A stretch of 64,000 nt of DNA from CAWJFP01 sp963842155 (GTDB lineage Bacteria > Pseudomonadota > Alphaproteobacteria > JACZXZ01): assembly GCA_963842155.1 (NCBI GenBank), contig CAWJFP010000036.1, positions 310,001 to 374,000 on the forward strand. Direction: 5' to 3'. Position 1 is the stretch's first letter. Each line of letters opens with the position of its first letter. Both the position numbers and the translations under genes were made by a program. The notes under the pieces are model-generated. The model was not told the origin of the DNA, did not search any database, and was given only the letters and a program-made list of their open reading frames with translations. Below, in pieces: positions 8,443 through 18,296 of this stretch.

Positions 8443-8877
8443 TCAAGACAGCTTGTCGACCCGCCGGGCGTGCCGCCCGCCTTCAAAGGCCGTCGATAGA
8501 AAGGCGCGGAGACAGTCCTTCGCCACCTCCTCGCCGACGAGGCGCGCGCCCAGCGCCAGGACATTCGCGTCGTTATGCGCACGCGCGAGGCGCGTCGAGG
8601 TGATGTCATGGCAGACGGCCGCGCGCACGACAGCGTGGCGATTGGCGGCAATCGCCATGCCGATGCCGGTGCCGCAGACGAGCACGCCACGACCGGCCCG
8701 CCCGCTCTCGACCGCCGCCGCCAGCGCCGCGGCGTAGTCGGGATAATCGACGCTCTCGGTCGAATGCGTCCCGAGATCGAGGACCTCATGGCCGAGCGCC
8801 GCGAGCTCGGCCGCCAAAGCCGATTTGAGTGCGAACCCTGCATGATCCGCGGCGATCGCTATGGTCGCGCCAGACAT
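8443..8877 (-). CDS. rpiB: Ribose-5-phosphate isomerase B
   Basis: Interconverts ribose 5-phosphate and ribulose 5-phosphate, the latter feeding RibB in the downstream genes. 144 residues. IAADHAGFALK carries the substrate-binding Asp/His, the YPDYA segment and VLVCGTGIGMAIAANR carry the catalytic Cys and anion loop, and NDANVLALGARLVG is the family tail. Upstream of glyA by 42 bases in the arrangement rpiB-glyA-nrdR seen across alphaproteobacteria. Confidence 0.95.
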   Translation of the reverse strand: MSGATIAIAADHAGFALKSALAAELAALGHEVLDLGTHSTESVDYPDYAAALAAAVESGRAGRGVLVCGTGIGMAIAANRHAVVRAAVCHDITSTRLARAHNDANVLALGARLVGEEVAKDCLRAFLSTAFEGGRHARRVDKLS

Positions 8878-9305
8878 GAATGGACAGCTCGGCCCCCAAG
8901 GAACAAGAACAGCGAAACTACCATATGTCGCCTAAGGGGGCCAGCAAACTACTAATTGTCGCAGGGCATAGGCTGGTTTTACCGGCGGGAAGCGGGGTTC
9001 TTATCACATTGGCAATGATTTGAATGCTTTTCCTTGTGTTATCGCCAATGAATTAGGCAGGGCGGCGGGGCGCTTCGCTGACGAGCGACAGGTGGATTTC
9101 TCCACATCCATGGCATCGCACAGGAATAGCACGAACAAATCCTTGATTAATTCCCAGCGCACTAGAAAAACTCGCAAAATCGAGTGACGCCTTTCATTCC
9201 TGCAAGAATTTATTACTCGCATAGATTCGCTTTTCGAATTGACAGTTAGAAAGCGATATGCAACTTTTCCCTGAAGATATTTCAGCGTTGCGAAGGATTT
9301 CAGCA
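8878..9305. other. Intergenic region between divergent rpiB and mucR
   Basis: 428 bases, clearly AT-richer toward mucR (9000-9250). It must hold the promoters of rpiB (minus) and mucR (plus). MucR proteins usually repress their own gene by binding AT-rich DNA with T-A steps, and the AT-rich stretch next to the gene is a natural site, but I see no defined motif. A 100-codon minus-strand frame at 9004-9306 has no recognisable features and I do not call it. Confidence 0.5.
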
Positions 9306-9749
9306 ATGACTGTAGAGTCTGGGGAGAAGATCGACCAAAGCAGCATGTTGCGCATGACTACGGAGGTCGTATCGGCTTACGTCAGTAACAACGTGCTGGC
9401 ACCCGCGCAGCTTCCGGACGTGATCAGGGCCGTCTACGGCTCGCTCAATTCCTTGAGCACAGGCCGCATGGAAGGCAAGCAAGAGGCGCTCAAGCCCGCC
9501 GTGCCGATAAGGCGCTCGGTTTCCCCTGACTACATCGTTTGTCTCGAGGACGGCAAGAAGCTCAAGATGCTGAAGCGTCATTTGCGCACGACGTACGGCA
9601 TGACGCCGGACGAGTATCGCGCCAAATGGAGCCTGGCGCCCGACTATCCGATGGTGGCGCCAAACTACGCCGCACAGCGCTCCGCCTTCGCCAAGCAGAT
9701 CGGCCTGGGCCGCAAGCCCAGCGCGGAGACCAAGCGCCGCGCCCGCTGA
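9306..9749 (+). CDS. mucR: Ros/MucR family transcriptional regulator
   Basis: Small H-NS-like DNA-binding regulator of alphaproteobacteria, controlling exopolysaccharide, motility and cell-cycle genes in relatives. 147 residues from the ATG at 9306, which has GAAGGA eight bases upstream; a longer frame from 9258 lacks such a site. N-terminal helical oligomerisation region (TEVVSAYVSNNVLAPAQLPDVI), then the prokaryotic zinc-finger block: PDYIVCLEDGKKLKMLKRHL, then YGMTPDEYRAKW and DYPMVAPNYAAQRS. The first Cys, the Asp used in place of the second Cys, and one His are present, but the position of the later His ligands reads TTY, so zinc binding may be weak or absent. Confidence 0.93.
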   Translation: MTVESGEKIDQSSMLRMTTEVVSAYVSNNVLAPAQLPDVIRAVYGSLNSLSTGRMEGKQEALKPAVPIRRSVSPDYIVCLEDGKKLKMLKRHLRTTYGMTPDEYRAKWSLAPDYPMVAPNYAAQRSAFAKQIGLGRKPSAETKRRAR

Positions 9750-9850
9750 TCCGGCGAAGTCCGCCACCCCAAGCAAGACCGCATCTCGTCTCGCCAGTGC
9801 AAGCGCGGTCGCGCCGGCCGCGCGTCCCCGATATTGACCTCGCAAAAAGA

Positions 9851-9882
9851 AATCGGCCCGGCGATGGAGCGCCGAGCCGATT
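9851..9882 (-). terminator. Intrinsic terminator of the liv operon
   Basis: A near-perfect hairpin, AATCGGCCCGGCG / CGCCGAGCCGATT with a six-base loop and one mismatch. On the minus strand it is followed by TTTCTTTTTG. It lies 28 bases past the livK stop, so it ends the liv transcript. It may also stop mucR readthrough from the other side, although the plus-strand U-tract is poor. Confidence 0.88.
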
Positions 9883-9909
9883 CCGTTCGGGATATGTCGT
9901 GCCGTGGGC

Positions 9910-11031
9910 TTACTTCACTTCGGCGTACTTGCCGTCGTGCCAGATGTACCAGACATAGACCGGGTTCACCACGTCGCCGCCCGCGTCGATCTTAATCTTG
10001 CCGATCACCGTATCGAAAGTCAGCGCATGGAGCTGGTCTTCGACCTTGGCCGCATCGAGCGAGCCGGCCTTGGTCACGGCGTCCCGCCAGACCTGGATCG
10101 CGGCGTAGGTATAGAGGGTGTAGCCCTCGGGGTCGTAGTTGGTCGCCTTGAACTCGTCGACGACCGTCTTGGCCTCGGGGAAGTTCCGCGGATCGGGCGG
10201 GAAGGTCATGAGCGTGCCTTCGCCGGCCGGGCCGGTGATCTTCCAGAACTCGTCGGTGACCAGCGCGTCGCCCGAGACGAGCTGCGGATTCCAGCCCTGC
10301 TCATGCGCCTGGCGGATCATCAGGCCGGCCTCGGTATGATAGCCGCCGACATAGAAGGCGGCGATGTCCTCGGCCTTCATCTTGCTCACGAGGGCGGAAT
10401 AGTCCTTCTCGCCGGCGGTGTAATGCTCGACCATGGTGGGCTTGAGGCCGGCGGCTTCCATGTTCTTGAGCGTCTCCTCGGCAAGGCCCGCGCCGTAGGC
10501 CGTCTTGTCGTCGAGGATGGCGACCTTCTTGCCCTTGAAATGCGCGGCGAGATATTGCCCCGCCACCTTGCCCTGGGCATCGTCGCGGCCGCAGACGCGG
10601 AAGACGTTCTTCCAACCCTTCTTGGCGGCCTCGATGGTCAGCGCCGGATTGGTCGATGCCGGCGTGATCTGGATGATGTTCTCCTCATGATAGACGGCCG
10701 AGGCCGGAATCGAGGAGCCCGAGCAGAAATGACCGGCCACGAACTTGACGCCTTCGCTCGCGAACTTGTTGGCGACCGCGACGGCCTGCTTCGGATCGCA
10801 GGCATCGTCGCCGATTTCGAGCTTGAGCTGCTGGCCGAGCACGCCGCCCTTGGCGTTGATATCCTTCACCGCCATCTCGGCGCCGCGCTTCATCTGCTCG
10901 CCGAACGAGGCGTAGGGACCCGTCATCGGACCCGCGGTCGCGATGAGGGTATCGGCCTGCGCCGCCGTCCAACTCATGGCCGCCATGGCGGCGGCTGCCA
11001 TGAGCACCGTTTTCAGCTTTGTCATCTGCAT
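9910..11031 (-). CDS. livK: Branched-chain amino-acid type ABC transporter, periplasmic binding protein
   Basis: Periplasmic receptor delivering substrate to LivHM. 373 residues with an N-terminal signal peptide (about 26 residues, hydrophobic core VLMAAAAMAAMSW, cleavage likely at AQA-D). The mature part has the type I periplasmic fold of the LivJ/LAO family: ATAGPMTGPYASFGEQMKRGAEMAV, GHFCSGSSIPASAVYHEENI, PASTNPALT and AYGAGLAEE. Promoter-distal gene of the liv operon, after a 170-base gap that may contain an internal promoter, as binding proteins are usually made in excess. The exact ligand could be another hydrophobic amino acid or amide. Confidence 0.93.
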   Translation of the reverse strand: MQMTKLKTVLMAAAAMAAMSWTAAQADTLIATAGPMTGPYASFGEQMKRGAEMAVKDINAKGGVLGQQLKLEIGDDACDPKQAVAVANKFASEGVKFVAGHFCSGSSIPASAVYHEENIIQITPASTNPALTIEAAKKGWKNVFRVCGRDDAQGKVAGQYLAAHFKGKKVAILDDKTAYGAGLAEETLKNMEAAGLKPTMVEHYTAGEKDYSALVSKMKAEDIAAFYVGGYHTEAGLMIRQAHEQGWNPQLVSGDALVTDEFWKITGPAGEGTLMTFPPDPRNFPEAKTVVDEFKATNYDPEGYTLYTYAAIQVWRDAVTKAGSLDAAKVEDQLHALTFDTVIGKIKIDAGGDVVNPVYVWYIWHDGKYAEVK

Positions 11032-11201
11032 GAATCTCCCTGGGCTGGATCAGATGGTCGTCTCATTTGGCGGGCATCTTCCCTCCGACGAAGAGGCCAA
11101 CCGGCGTGTTATCATCAGTTTAGCACCTCCTTGAGCCCCTACACCAGCGCGCCGAACATGGTTTCCGGGGCGCATGGGCCGTCCCGCGGCCGGGAAATTC
11201 G

Positions 11202-11576
11202 TCATCCCGTCTCGATTTCGCCGGGCTCGCTCTCGCCGGCCTTGGCACGCCAGCTGAAGGGGCCCGTACGCTCGTAGATCCACGGATATTGCGTCACCAT
11301 CTTGCGCGCCCGGGTCAGCCGGTAAGCAAGCAGGGTGATGACGAAAATGATCGCCGTGTCGAATAGATAGGGGAGAAGCGCGAACAGCGGACCTTGGAAC
11401 AGCGCCCAGGTCAGGAAGCGGTCCAGCAGCCCCAGCCCGAGCGAGTAAGGCAGGGTCTGCCAGATGGGCCGCCAGGTATTGGCGAGCGCCTGCCCGGACA
11501 TGAAGGCGGCGAAGCCCACCAGGATGATCGTGACGAAGATGAAAACGACAATGCCGGCGCCGAATAGTTGATCCAT
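11202..11576 (-). CDS. Small inner-membrane protein of the liv cluster (DUF6867-like)
   Basis: 124 residues with three hydrophobic segments: about 6-30 (GIVVFIFVTIILVGFAAFMSG), 40-57 and 68-88 (LLPYLFDTAIIFVITLLAYRL), followed by a soluble tail with QYPWIYERTGPFSW. I recognise it as the small protein that often accompanies liv operons in alphaproteobacteria, and believe it is DUF6867, from memory. It lies between livF and livK, 18 bases after livF. No enzymatic motif is visible. A role in assembling or tuning the importer is only inferred from position. Confidence 0.75.
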   Translation of the reverse strand: MDQLFGAGIVVFIFVTIILVGFAAFMSGQALANTWRPIWQTLPYSLGLGLLDRFLTWALFQGPLFALLPYLFDTAIIFVITLLAYRLTRARKMVTQYPWIYERTGPFSWRAKAGESEPGEIETG

Positions 11577-11594
11577 ACCCGCATTCCTTCGCGC

Positions 11595-13194
<1,600 letters not shown>

Positions 13195-13198
<4 letters not shown>

Positions 13199-14754
13199 GT
13201 GCGGGCCTCGGCCGCGCTCTTTCGCTCCTTGCCGTTCTTGTGCAGGCGGAGCGTCGGCTCGCGATGGGCGAGCAGGCCGGAGGGACGCCACAGCATGATG
13301 AGCACCATCGCCGCGCCGAAGGCGAGCATGCGGTATTGGTGCAGCTCACGGAAGAATTCCGGCAGCCCGATCAGCACGATGGCGGCGAACACCACGCCGA
13401 TCTGGCTGCCCATGCCGCCCAGCACGACGATCGCGAGGATGACGGCGGATTCGATGAAGGAAAAGCTCTCGGGGCTGATGAAGCCCTGTCGCGTGGCGAA
13501 GAAGGAGCCGGCGAAGCCGGCGAACATGGCGCCTATGCCGAAGGCGGTCAGCTTGGTATTGCGCGGATTGATGCCGAGCGAGCGGCAGGCGGTCTCGTCC
13601 TCCCGCAGCGCCTCCCACGCGCGCCCGATAGGCAGCTTGCGTATCCGCAAGGTGAACAGGTTGGTGACGAGGGCCAAGGCCAGGATCAGGTAGTAGAGAA
13701 AGATGATGCGCGCGATCGGCGTATATTGCAGGCCGAACACGCTGAAGAAGGTCGGGCTCTCGGGCGTGGCGTCGGGGTTGAAGGGCAGGCCGAAGAAGCT
13801 GGGACGGGGAATGCCCGAGATGCCGTTGGGGCCGTTGGTGAAGCTCACCCAATTCGTCAGGATGATGCGGATCATCTCGCCGAAGCCCAATGTCACGATG
13901 GCGAGGTAGTCGCCGCGCAGCCGCAGCACCGGAAAGCCGAGCAGTACTCCGGCCGTGGCGGACATCACGCCGGCGAAGGGCAAGCAGGTCCAGAAGCCGA
14001 GGTTCAGGTCCTGCGCCAGCAGCGCGTAGCTGTACGCGCCGACCGCATAGAAGGCGACGTAGCCGAGGTCGAGCAGCCCGGCGAGGCCGACGACGACGTT
14101 GAGACCCCAGCCGAGCATGACGTAGGTGAGCACCAAGGTGGCGATGTCGATGATCTGGCGGTTGCTGAAAGGCAGGAAGGGCAAGGCGATCGCCACCACG
14201 AGCAGAATCGGGCCGACCAGCGCTGCGGCGCGCTGCACGCGCAGCGCGATGCGGTCCATGCGCGCTTCGCGCGTCTCGGGATCGAGCAGGTCGATCCCGG
14301 CGTTGCGGATCGCCATGAGCGCGCGGAGGACGAAGCCGACCAACAGCAGCCAGACGATCCAGCTTACCAGCGGATCGTGAAAAGGCAGGATCGCGCGGGC
14401 GATCCTGGCCAAGCCGCTCGTGCCGGTCGCGGAGTTGATCGTCTCGCCGAGCAGCAGCACCAGGAGAAGCGCCGCGAGCGGGGCCGTGATTCCGATGACG
14501 AGCCGGTAATGGCCTTGGCGATGAAGGATGATAACGAGGCGTCCCAGGAAGCCGAGGGCGGTGACGACCGCCACATCGGTGAAACGCGTCTGCAGCTCGA
14601 TGCCGCCCGGGACGTCGCGGATGTCGAAGCCGACGAGGCCGATCGTCAGCAAAAACACGACAAGGGCGGTGAGCCCGGCCTCCTTGAGCATCGCCGTGGC
14701 GTCCGACGCTCGCGCGGGCAGGACAGTCGCGGCCGTGACCGCCATCGATCTCAC
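13195..14754 (-). CDS. livM: Branched-chain amino-acid type ABC transporter, permease LivM
   Basis: Inner-membrane permease. 519 residues, longer than E. coli LivM (about 425), with an extra N-terminal membrane region of about 170 residues (segments around ALVVFLLTIGLVGF, LGFLGRLVIILH, APLAALLLVLLLG). The core from about residue 190 carries LGWGLNVVVGLAGLLDLGYVAFYAVGAY, the LRLRGDYLAIVTLGFGE loop and the EAA-like IGRAWEALREDETACRSLGIN that contacts the ATPases. The start is GTG, with its GTGA overlapping the livH stop. Confidence 0.94.
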
Positions 14755-15677
14755 ACCTTCTCGATGTCCGGCTTGCCGAGCAGCCCGGTCGGTCGAAAGA
14801 TGAGCACCAGGACAAGGATGGAGAAGGCGGCCACATCCTTGTACTCGACCGTGAAATAGCCCGACCAGAAGGCCTCGATGAGGCCGATCAGCAGCCCGCC
14901 GAGCATGGCGCCGGGGAGCGAGCCGATGCCGCCCAGGACGGCCGCCGTGAAGGCCTTGATGCCGGCGAGGAAGCCGATGAAGAAATCGATCACGCCGTAG
15001 TTCAGGAGGAAGATCAGGCCGGCGACCGAGGCCAGCGCCGAGCCCATCACGAAGGTGATGGATATGGTGCGGTCGACATTGATGCCGACGAGCGCCGCCA
15101 TGCCCAGATCCTGCTCGCAGGCACGCTGGGCGCGGCCCAAGGGCGTGCGCGCGATAAGCAGGGAAAAGCCCGCCATCAGCGCCAGGGTCAGCGTGAGGAT
15201 GAACATCTGCAGATAGCTGATCGAGACGGTGAAATCGCCGCGATGCATGATCTCGACGCCGCCGCGGATGACCGGCTGCAGGGGCTTGTTGCGCGCGCCC
15301 TGGAGGAGCTGGACGTAGTTTTGCAGGAAGATCGACATGCCGATGGCGGTGATGAGCGGCGCCAGGCGCGGCGCCCGCCGCAGGGGCCGGTAGGCGATCC
15401 GCTCGAGCGTCCAGCCGTAGATCGGCGTCAGCAGCATCGTCACGATCAGCACGATGAGAACGGCGAGCGGAACCCAGGTGATCCCGGCGAGGCCGAGAAG
15501 GAGAAAAGTGATGATGGAGATGAAGGCGCCGATCATGAAGATTTCGCCATGGGCGAAATTGATCATGCCGATGATGCCGTACACCATCGTATAGCCGATG
15601 GCGATGAGACCATAGACCGCGCCGAGCGTGACGCCGTTGATCAATTGTACGGTGAAATATTCATATGTGCCTAGCAT
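14751..15677 (-). CDS. livH: Branched-chain amino-acid type ABC transporter, permease LivH
   Basis: Inner-membrane permease paired with LivM. 308 residues, about eight membrane helices. Typical landmarks are INGVTLGAVYGLIAIGYTMVYGIIGMINFAHGE at the N-terminus, TPLGRAQRACEQDLGMAALVGIN (EAA loop contacting the ATPases) and KAFTAAVLGGIGSLPGAMLGG. It is the first gene of the operon livH-livM-livG-livF-(membrane protein)-livK; all four permease/ATPase junctions overlap, indicating tight translational coupling. The promoter must lie in the 334-base gap upstream. Confidence 0.95.
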   Translation of the reverse strand: MLGTYEYFTVQLINGVTLGAVYGLIAIGYTMVYGIIGMINFAHGEIFMIGAFISIITFLLLGLAGITWVPLAVLIVLIVTMLLTPIYGWTLERIAYRPLRRAPRLAPLITAIGMSIFLQNYVQLLQGARNKPLQPVIRGGVEIMHRGDFTVSISYLQMFILTLTLALMAGFSLLIARTPLGRAQRACEQDLGMAALVGINVDRTISITFVMGSALASVAGLIFLLNYGVIDFFIGFLAGIKAFTAAVLGGIGSLPGAMLGGLLIGLIEAFWSGYFTVEYKDVAAFSILVLVLIFRPTGLLGKPDIEKV

Positions 15678-16011
15678 ATGCCGCCGAATTCCCCCATCGG
15701 CTCGAGCGATGAGCAGGCTCGCCCTGCGGCGCCGAGCGCGTCGGGCTTGGAGGCTCTTCGCCGGCGCCGATAGCCTATGGTTCCCTGTTCATTGCCGCGT
15801 TCCGGACGCGATCCAATTCCTGCTTCGACGGTAACCGATGGGCTTTACGCGGCGCAACAAAATCTTCACGCCCGAACGCATGTCGCGGCAACCCGAACGG
15901 GAGGCAAGCCGGATCCGGCGGACGCGGCGGTCTGGACTTGCCCGGTAAAATGAGGAAGACTATTCAGGTGGCCACTGCATCTGACCCCGCGCGCGAGGGG
16001 AGGCGGCATTC
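15678..16011. other. Intergenic region between divergent livH and the DUF2794 gene
   Basis: 334 bases containing the livH promoter (minus) and the promoter of the DUF2794 gene (plus). I see no convincing -35/-10 pair, riboswitch, strong hairpin or coding frame. The segment 15730-15840 is GC-rich, the rest mixed. Confidence 0.4.
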
Positions 16012-16368
16012 ATGGCGAAGCTGATCCGGCTCGACCAACGCCGTCGGCGCAGCTATGTGCATTTCACCCGGCAAGAACTGAACCTCCTCCTGCAGCTCTA
16101 CAGCAAGCGCGTCGCGAACGGCGAATGGCGCGACTACGCCATCCAGCATGACGCGGCGCGGGCGCGCTTCATGGTGTTCCGCAATTGGCTGGAAGGGCCC
16201 GCCTACTCCATCGTCAAGCTCGCGCCGGCCAGCGACGGCAATTGCGTTTTCCTGGTCGCGACCGCGAGCGGGCCGATCCGGCGGGGGCGCAGTCTCGGCG
16301 AGGTTCTGGCCCATATCCAAAGCCGTCTCACGCTCGTTTCGGGCGGCCCCGACCGGGCGGCCAAATAG
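16012..16368 (+). CDS. DUF2794 family protein
   Basis: 118 residues. Matches the alphaproteobacterial DUF2794 pattern: FTRQELNLLLQLYSKRVANGEWRDYAI near residues 20-46, VFRNWLEGPAYSIVKL and a closing RGRSLGEVLAHIQSR. No known activity; the family is short, soluble and almost confined to alphaproteobacteria. It stands alone between livH and cspA, transcribed away from livH. The ATG at 16012 follows GGGGAGGCGGCATTC, a good ribosome site. Confidence 0.88.
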   Translation: MAKLIRLDQRRRRSYVHFTRQELNLLLQLYSKRVANGEWRDYAIQHDAARARFMVFRNWLEGPAYSIVKLAPASDGNCVFLVATASGPIRRGRSLGEVLAHIQSRLTLVSGGPDRAAK

Positions 16369-16597
16369 GGCGCATTGATCATACGCGCTGGCGATGGGCC
16401 TTGCGCCCAGCGTTTTCTCGAGGGCATGGAGAAACGGAAACCGTCACGCGAGGCGGACGCCCCGCGCGGCGAAGCCTTTGCGCTTTGACTACGCCGGGCT
16501 CAAGGGGCCGAAGGCCCGAGCGCGAGGCGCTCGCGGCCTGCGGTCCGCGGCCGAAAGGGCGCCCGCCCCGCCGGCCGTCGGGCTCGGCGCAAGGCCC

Positions 16598-16807
16598 TCA
16601 GTCGGCGAGAGAAAGATTCTCGGCCGAGCTCTTGCCGTTACGTCCAACGGTGAGCTCGTACCTGATCTTTTGCCCCTCTTTGAGATTATGCAGGCCCGCC
16701 CGCTCGACCGCCGAGATGTGCACGAACACGTCCTTCGAGCCATCCTCCGGCTGGATAAAGCCGTAACCCTTCGTGGCGTTGAACCACTTCACCGTACCAA
16801 CAGACAT
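16598..16807 (-). CDS. cspA: Cold-shock domain protein (CspA family)
   Basis: RNA chaperone of 69 residues with the complete cold-shock barrel: GTVKWFNATKGYGFIQPEDG (RNP1) and DVFVHISAVERAG (RNP2), ending with AENLSLAD. Monocistronic. The region upstream (16808 onward) is long enough for the structured leader seen in cold-regulated csp genes, but I cannot establish one. The symbol denotes the family, since paralogue identity cannot be told. Confidence 0.95.
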   Translation of the reverse strand: MSVGTVKWFNATKGYGFIQPEDGSKDVFVHISAVERAGLHNLKEGQKIRYELTVGRNGKSSAENLSLAD

Positions 16808-17300
16808 ATTGACTTCTCTCCATCTCGCTCGACCGAGCCGACAACCCGGCCGAGACCTTTTCGCGCGCGCCGAATCGGTCTTGCCGCCTCGCCGCCATGT
16901 GAAGGATGGTTTTGACCTTGCCCTCCCGCGCCGCCATCCCCACGGTGCGGGAGCGATCCGAATCCGACTTGCCGATCGGAACCGGCGGACCTCCGCTCAA
17001 GGCAAGTCCATTGCTGCAATGTCAACGCAGCAAGACCCGCTATCTATTTGCAATTAAAACAATTCCCCCAAGCACCCCAGACATCGCGACAGCCCGAGCT
17101 CGCGCGAAGGTTTTAAGACCCTGCGCGTCCCTGTCTCTTTGGTAACCGCCGATTCGTCGGAGAAACCCCCTCCATTTCGGGGACATTAGCACAAATTGGG
17201 GGTGAATTGACAACGTTCTTTAACAAAGGTCGGGCACAACTAACCGGCGCCCAAAGCCCCTTTCGGGCGGCGCCATCTTTTTTGGCGGGGCCTGCCGAGC
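16808..17300. other. Intergenic region upstream of cspA
   Basis: 493 bases. The part nearest cspA should hold its promoter and leader. Around 17250-17280 there is a GC hairpin (CGCCC ... GGGCG) followed on the plus strand by TCTTTTTT, which looks like an intrinsic terminator but has no evident plus-strand gene to serve. The short frames in the region lack any recognisable product. Confidence 0.4.
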
Positions 17301-18176
17301 CTAGATCGGCCGATAGCGCCGCCGATCCGTTAACGTGCCGACGCTCACCACGCGTATGGTGTCGGGTTCCGCCAAACGCACGATCCGCGCATGGGGCACG
17401 TCCCTCGGCCCGGCGAAGATCGAGAGAACCTCCCAGGGATCGGGCCCGGCATCCAGCTTGACATAATGCTGGCCCACCGCGACATGGAGCCGCCCCAGAT
17501 CGAGGGCATCCGGCAAGTCGCGATAGGGCGAGCTCGGCGCGCCTGCCGCCGCGCGTTGGAGCATCCGATCGGCTTCGCCGAAGGGCACGTCCTCGGGCAT
17601 GCCGGCCTGCGCCATCTCGTGATCCGCGATCTCGCGACCCGCCATTTCCCGATCCGGGGAATCTTCGAGGACGACGATGTCGCGCCTCCGATTGCCCTCT
17701 TTTGCGCCGGCCGCGACACGAGCCGTCGCGGCTTCGACCCTGTGCCGATCGCCGGCTTCGCCGCCGTTCTCGTGCCGCTCCACCGGCATGAGCGGCATGA
17801 CGTTCTCGTTCATGGCCGGCGGGGCCCCTGCCCCTGCTTCCGCCGCCTCGCTTTCGCCGTAAAAGAGCTCGCCCTGCCCCAGCGGTCCGCCGCGCACCAT
17901 CTTGCGCCTCCCCTCGCGCGCGACGAGGGCGGGCTGCTCGATGGGCCAAGCCGACCGCGGGATCTCCTCGATGAAACGCTTGCGCTCCTCCGCCGAGGCC
18001 TTGCGCCAGGCGCGGCGAAGGTGATCGAGGGCGGAAGGCTCGTGGAGGAGGCCGGCCTCGATGGCGGCTGCGCGCACGCTCGGGATTTCACCCGCCGCAA
18101 GGCGCTGCGCGACGTCCGGATAATCACGCTCGACGCGGTGCCGCCAATAGGCCGCATCCCGCTTTCCGCCACTCAT
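17301..18176 (-). CDS. Hypothetical protein with N-terminal regulator-like segment
   Basis: 291 residues, function unknown. The first 75 residues (YWRHRVERDYPDVAQRLAAGE, SVRAAAIEAGL, LDHLRRAWRKASAEERKRFIEEI) resemble a helical segment found in short alphaproteobacterial DNA-related proteins, including a putative helix-turn-helix. The middle (90-200) is charged and low complexity. The last 70 residues (GRLHVAVGQHYVKLDAGPDPWEVLSIFAG, RIVRLAEPDTIRVVSV) form a plausible small beta domain. The start at 18176 lies 7 bases after AGGAGG-like GGCTAAGGAGG read on the other strand, so the true ribosome site is unclear. A cluster of GTCAA/TTGAC elements lies just upstream. Confidence 0.6.
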   Translation of the reverse strand: MSGGKRDAAYWRHRVERDYPDVAQRLAAGEIPSVRAAAIEAGLLHEPSALDHLRRAWRKASAEERKRFIEEIPRSAWPIEQPALVAREGRRKMVRGGPLGQGELFYGESEAAEAGAGAPPAMNENVMPLMPVERHENGGEAGDRHRVEAATARVAAGAKEGNRRRDIVVLEDSPDREMAGREIADHEMAQAGMPEDVPFGEADRMLQRAAAGAPSSPYRDLPDALDLGRLHVAVGQHYVKLDAGPDPWEVLSIFAGPRDVPHARIVRLAEPDTIRVVSVGTLTDRRRYRPI

Positions 18177-18201
18177 ACCTGATCTTGTAGGCTAAGGAGG
18201 A

Positions 18202-18247
18202 TTGACTGTCAATATGTTGGGTTGTTTGTCAATGAAATTTGGTTGAC
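18202..18247. promoter_or_regulatory. Cluster of GTCAA/TTGAC inverted elements upstream of the 17301-18176 gene
   Basis: A perfect palindrome TTGACTGTCAA at 18202-18212, a further GTCAA at 18228-18232 and TTGAC at 18243-18247. The elements start 25 bases upstream of the gene and are spaced about one to two helical turns apart. This looks like an operator array, perhaps for autoregulation. TTGAC also resembles a -35 box, so part of it may be promoter. Confidence 0.4.
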
Positions 18248-18296
18248 GAGACAACCTGCGGCGCCTCATTTTCCCGATCGATCGCGTGACGGCCGC

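Noticed and set aside
9004..9306. A 100-codon open frame on the minus strand between rpiB and mucR
   Set aside because: No recognisable domain, odd composition, no ribosome site, and it covers the AT-rich region expected to be the mucR control region.
13240..14859. A 539-codon frame antisense to livM
   Set aside because: Antisense shadow of a GC-rich gene; composition is dominated by charged residues with no motif, while livM on the other strand is complete.
17250..17290. Terminator-like hairpin followed by T residues on the plus strand
   Set aside because: No plus-strand gene ends nearby, so it cannot be tied to a transcript; the minus-strand side has no T tract.
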